In this document: positions 16,791 to 25,778 of the stretch, in pieces
Numbering within the stretch: the stretch's first letter is position 1
How the letters are laid out: each line of letters begins with the position of its first letter
Source: JAKAFX01 sp049965715
GTDB taxonomy: Archaea; Thermoplasmatota; Thermoplasmata; Thermoplasmatales; Thermoplasmataceae
Direction of reading: 5' to 3'
Length of the DNA: 64,000 nt
Assembly (NCBI GenBank): GCA_049965715.1
Contig: JBMFWA010000002.1
Span: 62,001 to 126,000 of the forward strand
Made by a program: the position numbers and the translations under genes
Notes under the pieces: generated by a model
What the model saw: the letters and a program-made list of their open reading frames with translations, nothing else
Told to the model about the DNA's origin: nothing
Databases searched by the model: none

Positions 16791-17090
16791 TCATGTTGTG
16801 GTTACCACTTCCTCTGGCAGATAGACTAATACAGAGTATGATCCAGTGTACAAATTGGGAAACGAATCATAAGCAAGATTGTTGCTGTTGTTGAATATAG
16901 AATACACCATCGTATAATGGAAATAGTCAACGACATATGGGGTTGTGGCACTTGAATCTGGAGCTTGAATAGTTATGCTGTCACCAGTATCGAACATATA
17001 TGAAGGTTTGAAATTGTATGAACCATACCATGTCTGATTAGGACACAGTTTAAATGATACTGTTTTTGGTTTCTTTCCAGTCTTTCTGTA
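16791..17090 (-). pseudogene. C-terminal fragment of a surface-like protein
   Basis: An open minus-strand frame of about 100 codons encodes a surface-type sequence with segments such as CPNQTWYGSYNFKPSYMFD and SIFNNSNNLAYDSFPN. It has no start at its beginning: the frame opens right after TAA at 17091-17093, itself preceded by TGA. The ATG at 16995-16997 is internal to the coherent sequence. No signal peptide is encoded upstream in any frame, so the 5' part seems to be lost or frame-shifted. Confidence 0.5.
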
Positions 17091-17099
17091 TTATCAGAA

Positions 17100-17471
17100 T
17101 ATCCCTCACTTGCTGAGTTTGCCCATAATATCCTTTCATTGCGCTTTTGTGCAATGAAACCTCTCAAAGGGATTCTACGTCCCTTGAACCAGTTAGATTT
17201 TTCAAAAACAGTTCGACCTGCTTAATTCTATGATTTATGCCTAATTCAATACGTTAGATGCTTCAAACGTCACCCAATGCCCGACAATTAAATCTGCAGC
17301 TATAATATTCATGAAAACAGCAGCTAGTTTGTTTTTCTGAGGCTAATTATTGTATCATTCGAGCGATCATACTTAGATTTATATAGCAACACTTTATCTT
17401 AGTAATGCGTGCATAGATACAAAATGTTGAATAATTTAGAGACATTAACTTTGGGAGAAGTGACATGATCA
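17100..17471. other. Intergenic region, no supported gene
   Basis: It contains only short frames on both strands. A 64-codon minus frame reaching into this area has atypical composition and is not supported. AT-rich stretches near 17375-17400 probably include the promoter of the ATPase gene that follows. I see nothing else. Confidence 0.4.
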
Positions 17472-18929
17472 ATGTTGAATGATATATTGCTTGACATATT
17501 CAATGACTTTCTTAAGCAGCCCTTTGGTGATTCCCTTATCATTAAGGGTAAACCCGGTTCAGGAAAAACCACATTTGCGCTGGAACTGATTGACACAATA
17601 AGGGAGACCTCTCCCGCATATTACATAACCACCAGATTTTCTGTAGACCCACTGAAGAACAAATTCCCCTGGATAACTGATTTTGCTTCCAACACTGGTG
17701 AGAGGAACAGGCAATCAGGAGAGATGACTGAAGCTTTTCGCGACAATTTTAACCGGCTGGAAAAAATGATTGAGGAGGGGAGAGTATCAAAATCATTTGC
17801 CGCAAGTGGAGAACCCGGACTGGTCATGAATATACAGGAAATTCTCCCTGAACTCGAGACGCTTTACCGATTTGTCAGCGACAATATAAACAAATTCCCT
17901 GTAGTTGTGGTTGACTCTATAGAGGCACTTGCTGAAAAATACGATCTGGACCCGTCCATATTATTTTCTGTGATCCAGAAGGACCTTGTGGAAAGTTCTG
18001 GTGCCAATATAATAATGATTATGGAGGCAGACAAGGATACGCCCCTTGACTATTATGCAGACGGCGTAATAAAGATGAATTATTCCCTAACAAAGAATTT
18101 CCTTGTACGCACTGTGACAATCGAAAAACTGAGGGGTGTGTCGATTGGTTCTAGCCCAATGTATCTCTATTCTCTGGAAAACGGAAGATTTCATTCGTTC
18201 AACAGGGAGGTCATCACCTATCCGCCTTCAAGAGTCAAGAATGTCAGGAAACCCGACGAAAAGCAGTTTGAGGTTTCTCTTGGGATATCGGAACTTTCAA
18301 AGCTGCTGTACACAGGAACCGACAAAATACCTCTTGGATCGGTGCTGATGCTTCACAGGGAAACACAGTCTAACTCCGTAGACAATTATGTTAATCTGAT
18401 CAAGAATAATATTATAAAGTTCACCGTATCCAACGGACGCGGAGTCGTGGATGCCACAAGCAGCAACTACGAGAGTTCAAAGATTTTTGTTAACACACTT
18501 GATCCAGAGTGGCTGAAGCATTATGTCACCGTGGAAAGAACAGACAAAACCAGCCCTTTCATAATCAACATCGGCGGAAAGAGCATGCTTGAGGATCTTC
18601 CAAGGGATGTCCTTGACTATTACCTTACAAATTCCAAGAAACCCAATGTGTACATATTCTCCTCAGACTTTCTCAGGTTTACTTACGGCGAGAGCTTCTT
18701 CGGTGATCTGTCGACAATAATCAACAGTGTCCGGCCTTCCGGGATTATAATAATCATTGCAGACGATGAGGAATACAAGAAAATTTACCACTACGCCGGT
18801 TACACAATCCATGTAAACGATGTGAACGGTTACGTCATGATGAATTCCAACACCTCAAGCCTGTATGTGGCGTCTATTGAAAGGGACAGTGATAAATGGC
18901 CGGAAATTAAGCTATCAATCGTTGTCTAA
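17472..18929 (+). CDS. RAD55/KaiC/GvpD-like RecA-fold ATPase
   Basis: A 485-residue protein with an N-terminal RecA-type P-loop: GKPGSGKT at residues 26-33, and a hydrophobic Walker B strand FPVVVVDSIEAL near residue 143. This resembles archaeal RAD55/KaiC-like proteins and the P-loop domain of GvpD. The C-terminal 230 residues contain a second alpha/beta-looking segment (strands PNVYIFSSD, GIIIIIADDEE) without a P-loop; I do not recognise it. An in-frame stop just upstream fixes the start at 17472. It ends in a 4-base convergent overlap with the next gene. The role is unknown; regulatory or signal-transducing ATPase activity is only inferred from the family. Confidence 0.75.
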   Translation: MLNDILLDIFNDFLKQPFGDSLIIKGKPGSGKTTFALELIDTIRETSPAYYITTRFSVDPLKNKFPWITDFASNTGERNRQSGEMTEAFRDNFNRLEKMIEEGRVSKSFAASGEPGLVMNIQEILPELETLYRFVSDNINKFPVVVVDSIEALAEKYDLDPSILFSVIQKDLVESSGANIIMIMEADKDTPLDYYADGVIKMNYSLTKNFLVRTVTIEKLRGVSIGSSPMYLYSLENGRFHSFNREVITYPPSRVKNVRKPDEKQFEVSLGISELSKLLYTGTDKIPLGSVLMLHRETQSNSVDNYVNLIKNNIIKFTVSNGRGVVDATSSNYESSKIFVNTLDPEWLKHYVTVERTDKTSPFIINIGGKSMLEDLPRDVLDYYLTNSKKPNVYIFSSDFLRFTYGESFFGDLSTIINSVRPSGIIIIIADDEEYKKIYHYAGYTIHVNDVNGYVMMNSNTSSLYVASIERDSDKWPEIKLSIVV

Positions 18930-19294
18930 TTATTCTCCGGAATTTTCCTGATTGACAGTTCCTTTATGCGCGGGAATCTGTAATCTTCATTTCTCCTGAT
19001 CTGGAATAATATAGCATCCTTTAGAAGTGCAGTCAGGCCTAAAGCCAGCGAATTTAGAACGTCCCCTATACTCTCGTTCAGGTTCGTCGTCCTGACCTTG
19101 ACAATTACTCCAACCCTGTTGCTGTTGATGTCAAAGCTTATGTCAAAATCGCTGATTCCTCCTCTAATTTCCTTTGCAATGTCCTCCCGGACATTGGTGA
19201 TCATCCCGTCTTCTGAATCTGCAGTGGAGAGAAGATACTCTACGTACTCCTGCGTGAGGAGCACCTCGCCGAATGCTTCTGTGTCGAATCTCAT
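18926..19294 (-). CDS. Conserved-looking small protein of unknown function
   Basis: About 122 residues, acidic, mixed alpha/beta, without membrane segments or cysteines. The middle alternates short strands (DFDISFDINSN, VGVIVKVRTTN) and a helix (IGDVLNSLALGLTALL). I do not recognise a family. The frame extends four codons further to a TTG (19304-19306); ATG at 19292-19294 is preferred because GGT lies about 8 bases upstream. It is divergent from hemB with only 42 bases between and convergent with the RecA-fold ATPase. Confidence 0.6.
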   Translation of the reverse strand: MRFDTEAFGEVLLTQEYVEYLLSTADSEDGMITNVREDIAKEIRGGISDFDISFDINSNRVGVIVKVRTTNLNESIGDVLNSLALGLTALLKDAILFQIRRNEDYRFPRIKELSIRKIPENN

Positions 19295-19336
19295 TATCAT
19301 TACCAAGCGTTAAATTCTGGTCTGCATTTATGCTTT

Positions 19337-20293
19337 ATGTTTCCCGAAATAAGACTGCGAAGGCTGAGACTGGACCAGAATATCAGGGATGTGCTGAGCG
19401 AGTTCTCAATCAGAACTGAAAAGCTCATAATGCCCGTATTTCTCGATGAAACCCATAAGGGAAAGAACCAGATCCCCGGGATGCCTGACATCTTCAGGCA
19501 TGATTTTGATTCTGCAAAGGAGTATCTCCAGCGTCTCTCAGATATAGGGGTGAAGGGCGTCTTACTGTTCGGAATCCCGAAAGTGAAAGACAGGACCGGG
19601 TCATCTTCCTACAGCAATGATGGGATTGTCCAGAAAACGATCAGCTACATCAGAGATAACCTTGACATGATCACCTATGCCGATCTCTGCCTCTGTGAAT
19701 ATACCGACAACGGACAGTGCGGCCTTGTCGTGGATGGTTACGTTGACAATGATTCCACCCTGGAAATATACCAGAAAATTGCGGTGAGTTATGCTGATGC
19801 AGGAGTGGATGTTGTGGCACCAAGTGGAATGATGGATGGCCAGGTTTCTGCAATCAGGAAAGCACTGGATGCCAGCAACCATAAGAATACGCTCATAATG
19901 GCATACAGTGCAAAATATGCTTCCTCCCTCTACGGGCCATTCAGGAATGCAGTTGATTCGGCTCCAAAATTCGGCGACAGAAGATCCTACCAGATGCCAG
20001 TCTCCAATTCCAGGGAAGCCATGAGAGAAATTGATCTGGATGTGAAGGAGGGGGCTGATATTGTGATGGTTAAGCCCGCAACGTTTTACCTTGATATCAT
20101 TTCGAAGGCAAGATCCAGCTTCAATCTTCCAATTGCAGCATACAGCGTGAGCGGAGAATATTCCATGATCCGCAGCGCCATAGAACAGAAACTGGTATCA
20201 GGTGACTTCATAGGCGAATCACTTGTCTCCATCTTCAGGGCGGGTGCAGACCTGGTTATCTCATACTTCACTGAGAGCATTCTCTCCGGTTAG
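19337..20293 (+). CDS. hemB: Delta-aminolevulinic acid dehydratase (porphobilinogen synthase)
   Basis: Condenses two 5-aminolevulinates into porphobilinogen, the substrate of HemC. The 318 residues are normal. The zinc-type cysteine cluster DLCLCEYTDNGQCG lies near residue 116, so this is the zinc-dependent form. The two Schiff-base lysines are in MAYSAKYAS (near residue 196) and DIVMVKPA (near residue 249). YGPFRNAVDS is also a family signature. It is separated from hemCD by about 18 kb. It converges on etfA with a 4-base overlap. Confidence 0.97.
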   Translation: MFPEIRLRRLRLDQNIRDVLSEFSIRTEKLIMPVFLDETHKGKNQIPGMPDIFRHDFDSAKEYLQRLSDIGVKGVLLFGIPKVKDRTGSSSYSNDGIVQKTISYIRDNLDMITYADLCLCEYTDNGQCGLVVDGYVDNDSTLEIYQKIAVSYADAGVDVVAPSGMMDGQVSAIRKALDASNHKNTLIMAYSAKYASSLYGPFRNAVDSAPKFGDRRSYQMPVSNSREAMREIDLDVKEGADIVMVKPATFYLDIISKARSSFNLPIAAYSVSGEYSMIRSAIEQKLVSGDFIGESLVSIFRAGADLVISYFTESILSG

Positions 20294-21357
20294 GAGGACT
20301 CGCGGTTCTCAACTGCTATTCCCGCGTGCTCCTTCTTGTATTTCCTTATTTCTTCCAGCAGGGCTGGGACCGCCTTATATACGTCCTCTACGATCACGTA
20401 GTCAGAATACTTGAATATCTCAGCCTGAGGATCGTTGTTGATTGAAAGTATGGTTTCGCTGTTCTTCATTCCCATGATGTGCTGGATCTTCCCGGATATG
20501 CCGGCCGCAATATAAAGCCTGGGTCTCACTGTCTGCCCCGTCTGACCAACCTGGTGATCCCTGGATATCCACCCCATGTCTGCAGTCGGCCTTGTGGCTC
20601 CTATCGCTCCTCCAATTTCGTTTGAAAGATCCTCAAGCATCTTGAAGCCCTCAGGTTTCCCCAGTCCCATACCACCAGCAACGATGACCTTCGCTGCGGT
20701 CAGGTCTATTGCCTCCTTCTTCCTGAATTCAAGTATCTCTTTCTTCAGCAAGGATTTATCAATCTTGACCTTGTTAATCCTTATCTCACCTTTTGGGGAT
20801 TTCAATTTTTCCGGTATGGGGAATATTCCGGGTCTTGCAGTTGCCATCTGCGGCCTGTGCCTCTTGCACAGGATCTCGGCCAGCATGCTTTCACCATAAG
20901 TTGGCCTGTTCGCAAGCAATATCCTTGTATCGGTCTCAATGTCAATTTCTGTGCAGTCTGCAGTGACACCTGCCTGGCAGCTCACAGCAATTCTTGATGC
21001 CAGATCCCTTCCGTTTCTTGTTGCGGGAATAAGAAATATATTCGGCTTCTCGCTCTTCACGAAATCCGATACGATGTGTGAGTATGGCATTGTCCTGAAC
21101 GTTTTAAGGTCCGGGGATTCTGCTCCAAGAACCACATCGCATCCGTATGATACAGCTTCATCTGCCATTTCCTTCAGATCGCTTCCCAGGATGATGCAGT
21201 ACAGCTTCTCATTGACCTTGCTCGCTATTGTCTTTCCCACCCCGATCATTTCGAGAGCTGGCCTGAGTAACCTGTCTTCCCTTGTTTCCAGAAAAACAAA
21301 GACATTCTTGTATTGCTGAGGGTCGGCCACAGGAGCTGCGTTGATAATTCCTGCCAT
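20290..21357 (-). CDS. etfA: Electron transfer flavoprotein alpha subunit (FixB)
   Basis: FAD-binding subunit of a heterodimeric ETF. The 355 residues include the C-terminal FAD domain with GGMGLGKPEGF, IGATRPTADMGW and HQVGQTGQTVRP, all strongly conserved. It lies 2 bases after etfB and forms the last gene of etfB-etfA in the order fixC-fixX-etfB-etfA. The partner set (FixC and FixX) indicates electron delivery between the ETF, a flavoprotein dehydrogenase or quinone reductase, and a ferredoxin-like protein. Confidence 0.95.
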   Translation of the reverse strand: MAGIINAAPVADPQQYKNVFVFLETREDRLLRPALEMIGVGKTIASKVNEKLYCIILGSDLKEMADEAVSYGCDVVLGAESPDLKTFRTMPYSHIVSDFVKSEKPNIFLIPATRNGRDLASRIAVSCQAGVTADCTEIDIETDTRILLANRPTYGESMLAEILCKRHRPQMATARPGIFPIPEKLKSPKGEIRINKVKIDKSLLKKEILEFRKKEAIDLTAAKVIVAGGMGLGKPEGFKMLEDLSNEIGGAIGATRPTADMGWISRDHQVGQTGQTVRPRLYIAAGISGKIQHIMGMKNSETILSINNDPQAEIFKYSDYVIVEDVYKAVPALLEEIRKYKKEHAGIAVENRESS

Positions 21358-21359
21358 TC

Positions 21360-22157
21360 TTATTCCTCCTCCATCTTAATCACCTTTTTTTCGTAAAGTT
21401 CATTGACAAGTTCACCCAGGTTTGTGAGATCGTATTTCTTTCCGGCTCTCTCCTTCTCCTTGATTGATCTCATCCGCCTGACAATGGTCGGTGATCCCCT
21501 TACTCCTACCCATTCCGGAGGCAGTCCGACCTTCTCTATGTTCCATACCTCAAAGCCCTTCCTGATAGCATCGATCTTTCTTCTGAGTGTCTGTCTTCTA
21601 GGATTGTTAGAGTTAAGGAGAACTGTCACAAGCACAGGTGTGGGTACCCTGACGACCTCCGTTCCGTCCTCAAGTTCTCTCTCCCCGATCACATAACCGT
21701 CTTCATAATCCACTTTGCTTGCATACGTTATCTGGTCTATGTCAAGAAATTCCGCCACACCAGGGCCAACATGCCCCGTACTTGAGTCTGACGACTCCTC
21801 CCCGGCAATTATAATGTCATATTTCCCGATCTTAGAAATTGTTGCCGCAAGGGTCAGGCCGGTCGGGTAAGTATCAGCACCTCCGAAAAACCTGTCCGAA
21901 ACAAGTATTGCCCTGTCGGCCCCTCTGGCAAGACATTCTATCATGGTTGTCTCCGCCTGCGGAGGTCCCATGGATATCACTGTGACGTTCGCACCGATCT
22001 TATCCTTGATCGAAAGAGCGACCTCCAGAGCATTCTCATCAGCCCTGTTGGTGACGTTTCTCGTCATGCTCCTGTTGAGATTCATCGTGACCGGATCAAT
22101 GACGACCTCCTGGCTGTCCGGAACCTGTTTCACCATTACTATTATTTCAATTGCCAT
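21360..22157 (-). CDS. etfB: Electron transfer flavoprotein beta subunit (FixA)
   Basis: A 265-residue AMP-binding subunit of ETF. It starts with the typical IIVMVKQVPDSQEV, has NRADENALEVALSIKD near residue 36, and contains GEESSDSSTGHVGPGVAE near residue 118. It sits 6 bases after fixX and 2 bases before etfA, clearly one mRNA. In FixAB-type systems this subunit may take part in electron bifurcation, but that cannot be decided from the sequence here. Confidence 0.95.
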   Translation of the reverse strand: MAIEIIVMVKQVPDSQEVVIDPVTMNLNRSMTRNVTNRADENALEVALSIKDKIGANVTVISMGPPQAETTMIECLARGADRAILVSDRFFGGADTYPTGLTLAATISKIGKYDIIIAGEESSDSSTGHVGPGVAEFLDIDQITYASKVDYEDGYVIGERELEDGTEVVRVPTPVLVTVLLNSNNPRRQTLRRKIDAIRKGFEVWNIEKVGLPPEWVGVRGSPTIVRRMRSIKEKERAGKKYDLTNLGELVNELYEKKVIKMEEE

Positions 22158-22163
22158 CTGTTA

Positions 22164-22436
22164 TCACCCGAACTTGTATTTTATGCCATGGCCACCTTTT
22201 GGATTGGTCCATGCGACACTGCCATGTGAGCATGCAACGTCACAGGTCCCGCATTCCACACAGTCCTCATACTTGAAGTTGAGTTTCCCCTCGATAAGAG
22301 TGTAGCATTTTGCGGGGCAGGCGAATGTGCAGAAGTGATCAGGACATGTTTCACAGATTTTTGGATTCACGGTGATATGGGCATACTCGGGGTCTGTTTT
22401 GTAATTCAAAAGCGCAAGCTTTTCCTCTACTTCCAT
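22164..22436 (-). CDS. fixX: FixX-like ferredoxin
   Basis: A 90-residue ferredoxin-like protein. The cysteines lie in ICETCPDHFCTFACPAKCY and CVECGTCDVACSHG. The second block is a CxxCxxC-type 4Fe-4S motif; the first block is the degenerate form usual for FixX. It is adjacent to fixC without a gap, the usual arrangement, and serves as electron carrier for the FixC flavoprotein. Confidence 0.93.
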   Translation of the reverse strand: MEVEEKLALLNYKTDPEYAHITVNPKICETCPDHFCTFACPAKCYTLIEGKLNFKYEDCVECGTCDVACSHGSVAWTNPKGGHGIKYKFG

Positions 22437-23729
22437 TTACATCCTCCTCATCAGTCTGTATCCCTGTATAATAAGGTCCTTCTTCGTCAGTTCTGTGGAA
22501 GAAATGCTCTTCATCATAATATCGGTAAGATGCTTCTTGGGTTCGCCGTTTTCATAAAGCATCATTCCCAGAGATGATTCCAGTATTTCGGGAACAGCCC
22601 TGTGGACCAGACTGCTCCACACAACCTTATTCATTCCGGCAAAATTCTTCTTGTCTAGAATAGCCGGTGATTTCTCCAGTCTGTCCATGTATCTGGAGAG
22701 TGATTTCTCGCTGAAATCATTGTCTTTCTTAGCTTCTATGACAGTTTCTCCCGCCATGATTCCTGAACTGATTGCATAATTCATACCCTGAAGGATCATG
22801 CCATTGCTGAATGAGAAACCTGCAGTGTCGCCCACCAGCATATATCCATCTCCGTAAGGCTTAGCAAGCGATTCGTAGCCTCCCTCATACACAAAATGTG
22901 CGCTGTATTCCTGCAGAGTGCCGCCTTCCACGAGCCTGGAAATAAATGGGTGCTGAACAAACTGTTCCATGATATCATAAGAATGGGTCCTGCCGTCCCT
23001 CCGCAGTGTTTCTATATTGATTACGACACCCATTGAAATTGTGTCCTTGTTCGTATAGAGAAAACCACCTGCGAATACATCATTCTCAAGGTAGCTCAAG
23101 ACATATTCTCCTGCGAAGCCTGAGTTCTGTCTCAGGTTGAATCTTTCATTTATGGCTGCTTCTGAAAGTTTATAAACCTGCTTAACCCCGATGGCAACAT
23201 CACTATCATCAGGCTTTGATCTGAGCCCTGCTGCCATCGCGACTCTTGGATTCGGACCCTCGGCAAGTATGACGCAGTCTCCAGTGATGGTATCGCCCTC
23301 GTTGATAACGCCAATAACCTTCCCGTCTTTAAACGCGAGACCGTCCACGGTGATGCCTGACACGACCATCGCTCCTGCCTGTGAAGCCCTCTTGGCAAGA
23401 TACTGGTCAAATTTGGTCCTCAGAACAGAGTATCCTGTTTTTGTCTGCTCAAACTTCTTCGTTTTGAAATCTATGGAAATCTCAGAATCCTTTGTCAGGA
23501 ATGATGTGACCTTTCTCTCGACATATCTCTCAAGGGGAGCTGTTTTCTCCCAGTCCGGCAAAATAGCATCGAGATCCTTTCCCCAGAGAATACCTCCCGA
23601 TACGTTCTTGCTTCCTGGAGGCTCGCCTCTTTCAACCAGTAGAACCTTCAACCCCTGGGAGGCCATTTTAATTGCTGCTGATGAGCCTGCGGGTCCGGCA
23701 CCAACGACTATCGCGTCAAACTCACTCAT
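22437..23729 (-). CDS. fixC: FixC / ETF-quinone oxidoreductase-like flavoprotein
   Basis: A 430-residue FAD-dependent dehydrogenase of the geranylgeranyl reductase/FixC superfamily. The N-terminal dinucleotide fold shows VVGAGPAGSSAA at residues 8-19. The FAD motif GDTAGFSFSNGMILQGMNYA lies near residue 295. The next gene, FixX, supplies the iron-sulfur part of ETF-QO, which here is separate. Together with EtfA and EtfB it probably links acyl-CoA or other dehydrogenation to a membrane quinone. A promoter with TATA-like TAATATAATC lies just upstream. A saturation function in lipid reductases of the same superfamily is less likely because of the fixX and etf context. Confidence 0.93.
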   Translation of the reverse strand: MSEFDAIVVGAGPAGSSAAIKMASQGLKVLLVERGEPPGSKNVSGGILWGKDLDAILPDWEKTAPLERYVERKVTSFLTKDSEISIDFKTKKFEQTKTGYSVLRTKFDQYLAKRASQAGAMVVSGITVDGLAFKDGKVIGVINEGDTITGDCVILAEGPNPRVAMAAGLRSKPDDSDVAIGVKQVYKLSEAAINERFNLRQNSGFAGEYVLSYLENDVFAGGFLYTNKDTISMGVVINIETLRRDGRTHSYDIMEQFVQHPFISRLVEGGTLQEYSAHFVYEGGYESLAKPYGDGYMLVGDTAGFSFSNGMILQGMNYAISSGIMAGETVIEAKKDNDFSEKSLSRYMDRLEKSPAILDKKNFAGMNKVVWSSLVHRAVPEILESSLGMMLYENGEPKKHLTDIMMKSISSTELTKKDLIIQGYRLMRRM

Positions 23730-23804
23730 ACAGACACAGAATGCAGTTTCCTAATATAATCATTTTCCAGTTTGTGCGTTTTATTGTAAATTTTGATTTA
23801 ATTG

Positions 23805-23840
23805 TGTCGAATATAAGATATCGACCTACATTATTCGACA
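23805..23840. promoter_or_regulatory. Inverted repeat upstream of the fixC operon
   Basis: TGTCGAATA (23805-23813) is mirrored exactly by TATTCGACA (23832-23840) with an 18-base spacer. A further TATCGACC-like half-site lies in the spacer. It is about 50 bases upstream of the fixC TATA-like element and about 160 bases from the divergent oxidoreductase gene. This fits an activator or shared operator. The rest of 23730-24001 is AT-rich with no gene seen. Confidence 0.4.
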
Positions 23841-24001
23841 TAGTATGTATCATTGCACGTTGTGATAAAGCATTTCACCTTCATTTAACTTAGAGCACTC
23901 TCTTTATATGATAGATCCTATTCTATTGAATAGTCGATCCATCAGTAAAGAAAAGACCACTTCTGGAATAACTTTTTATCCTGCGGTATTCATCAGCGTA
24001 T

Positions 24002-24970
24002 ATGAAAGCGTTACTCATTGGCGGGAATGGTTTTGGATCAATTCATGCAGACAGTTACAGACGCCTGCAAATACCTTTCTCTGTTTTCGACAGAAATCCC
24101 GCAGTTCTTGAATCATACAGAAGAGATTTCATGGTAATGAATGCGTACCAGAATCTGGATGAAGCTCTAAACTCCGACGTTGACATGGTCGATATCGTTC
24201 TTCCGCACAACATGCACAGGGATGTTTCCATAAAAGCAATGAGGGCCGGAAAACACGTGCTCATCGAGAAACCTATAGCGACCAGCCTTCAGGATGCCCG
24301 CGAAATGCTGGAAGAGGCAAAGAGAAACCGTGTGAAGCTGATGGTGGCAGAACAGTACTTTTTTGATCAGTCCATTGAAACAGCCAAACAGTTGGTGAGG
24401 CAAAACATGATTGGCGAGATTCACTCAGTTATAGTCAGGGAACAGAGAGTCCACAATAAACCTGGTTGGCGGAACAACATTAATATCATGGGAGGTGGAG
24501 CACTGATCGATGGAGGAATTCATTTGATAGATGTGCTTCTGGACATATGCGGCAGTTATGAGGAGATATATTCAAACGTGTACAGAGGAGGATCGCCGCT
24601 GGAGGGGGAGGACTCTGTAATGGCCACATTCAAGTTCAGACCGGGGCTCTCAGGTTTCCTTTTCTACAGCTGGGCCTACCCTTTTGCTCCGTCTGTTCCC
24701 TCATACGAGATTGTAGGATCAGAGGGGAGCATAGTGGAGGATACTGGAACGCGCCCGGGAGACCGCTTCAACAGTGGAAGGGGTGTCAGATACGTCTTCG
24801 GGATGCCCATTCTGAACGGCACAAGGGTTGACGTAAAGGTGAACGACGTCTTCGATTCCGAGATAAACGGGTTTGTCCGGAGCATCGAAAATGATACAGA
24901 CCCACCGTATCCGGTCGAGAATGCCGTGAGAAACCTTGAGGCAGTCATGCGGATTTACAACAGGAACTGA
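24002..24970 (+). CDS. Gfo/Idh/MocA-family NAD(P)-dependent oxidoreductase
   Basis: A 322-residue sugar-type dehydrogenase. The N-terminal Rossmann fold starts KALLIGGNGFGSIHADSY. The family signature DIVLPHNMHRDVSIKAM followed by GKHVLIEKPIA is at residues 60-90, and the EKP lysine is catalytic. The C-terminal domain contains a GGGALIDGGIHLIDVLL segment near residue 160, with the conserved Asp/His pair. The substrate is unknown; sugars, inositol and biliverdin are used in the family. A CTTTTTAT element about 25 bases before the start is a likely TATA box. Confidence 0.88.
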   Translation: MKALLIGGNGFGSIHADSYRRLQIPFSVFDRNPAVLESYRRDFMVMNAYQNLDEALNSDVDMVDIVLPHNMHRDVSIKAMRAGKHVLIEKPIATSLQDAREMLEEAKRNRVKLMVAEQYFFDQSIETAKQLVRQNMIGEIHSVIVREQRVHNKPGWRNNINIMGGGALIDGGIHLIDVLLDICGSYEEIYSNVYRGGSPLEGEDSVMATFKFRPGLSGFLFYSWAYPFAPSVPSYEIVGSEGSIVEDTGTRPGDRFNSGRGVRYVFGMPILNGTRVDVKVNDVFDSEINGFVRSIENDTDPPYPVENAVRNLEAVMRIYNRN

Positions 24971-25082
24971 CTCTTATGAGTATCTGTTTCTGTCATAATC
25001 TCAACTGCCTCTGGGAAACAGGTCTGCAGCTTCCGTGGGACTGATGCTTTAATACGTAAACTTTATTGCTTCTTTTCTATGT

Positions 25083-25778
25083 ATGCAGCTGCAGATGAAG
25101 CATTCTTTGGCCGTTCTAAGGGATAGCGATTTGATCCTTCTTTCCAGTGAACTCTTCAGAAAATACGGGGATCTTCACTGGTGGCCCGCAAAATCAAGAG
25201 ATGAGGTGGTGATCGGCGCTATTCTGACACAGAACACCTCCTGGAACAATGTTATAACTGCAATTGACAGATTGAAATCCGTGGGTTCCGAAACCCTCGC
25301 TGATATTTCCATGATGGATGAGAAAGATCTGGCCGGTACAATACGCAGCAGCGGTTTTTACAACCAGAAGGCGCACAGGCTGAAAACAATTTCAAAGGAG
25401 ATTATCAGGAGATACGGTCGATTGGAGAACATGATTGGAAAGGATCCGGATGAAATCAAATCTTTTCTTTCCGGGCTTACAGGTATAGGACAGGAAACAC
25501 TCGATTCCATCATGCTCTATGCTCTTGATTATCCGGTCTTCGTTGTAGACAAATATACAAGAAGACTCCTTGTAAGGCTCGGCTTCATTACAGATAAGAT
25601 TAAAGACAGTGATATCAAGGCCGTGGTTGAGGAAGTCATGACTGACACGTGGGAACTGAAAAATTTCCATGCCTGCATAGTTGCCCTCTCCAAGGAATAC
25701 TGCAGATCAAAACCGGAATGTGATGACTGCCCGCTCAGAAACAATTGCAGATACTATATTGAAACTATCTCGCCATAA
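25083..25778 (+). CDS. HhH-GPD DNA glycosylase, MagIII-like (endonuclease III superfamily)
   Basis: A 231-residue base-excision-repair glycosylase. The helix-hairpin-helix reads LSGLTGIGQETLDS near residue 130, followed by VFVVDKYTRR with the catalytic aspartate. Endonuclease III has a lysine in the hairpin (GRKTA); here that place is Glu, as in monofunctional 3-methyladenine glycosylases of the MagIII type (GIGxExADSI). The C-terminal Fe-S loop is present: C-x5-C-x2-C-x5-C (YCRSKPECDDCPLRNNC), one residue shorter in the first spacing than E. coli Nth. It therefore probably removes alkylated bases without lyase activity. It converges on aIF2-gamma with a 25-base overlap. Confidence 0.85.
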   Translation: MQLQMKHSLAVLRDSDLILLSSELFRKYGDLHWWPAKSRDEVVIGAILTQNTSWNNVITAIDRLKSVGSETLADISMMDEKDLAGTIRSSGFYNQKAHRLKTISKEIIRRYGRLENMIGKDPDEIKSFLSGLTGIGQETLDSIMLYALDYPVFVVDKYTRRLLVRLGFITDKIKDSDIKAVVEEVMTDTWELKNFHACIVALSKEYCRSKPECDDCPLRNNCRYYIETISP

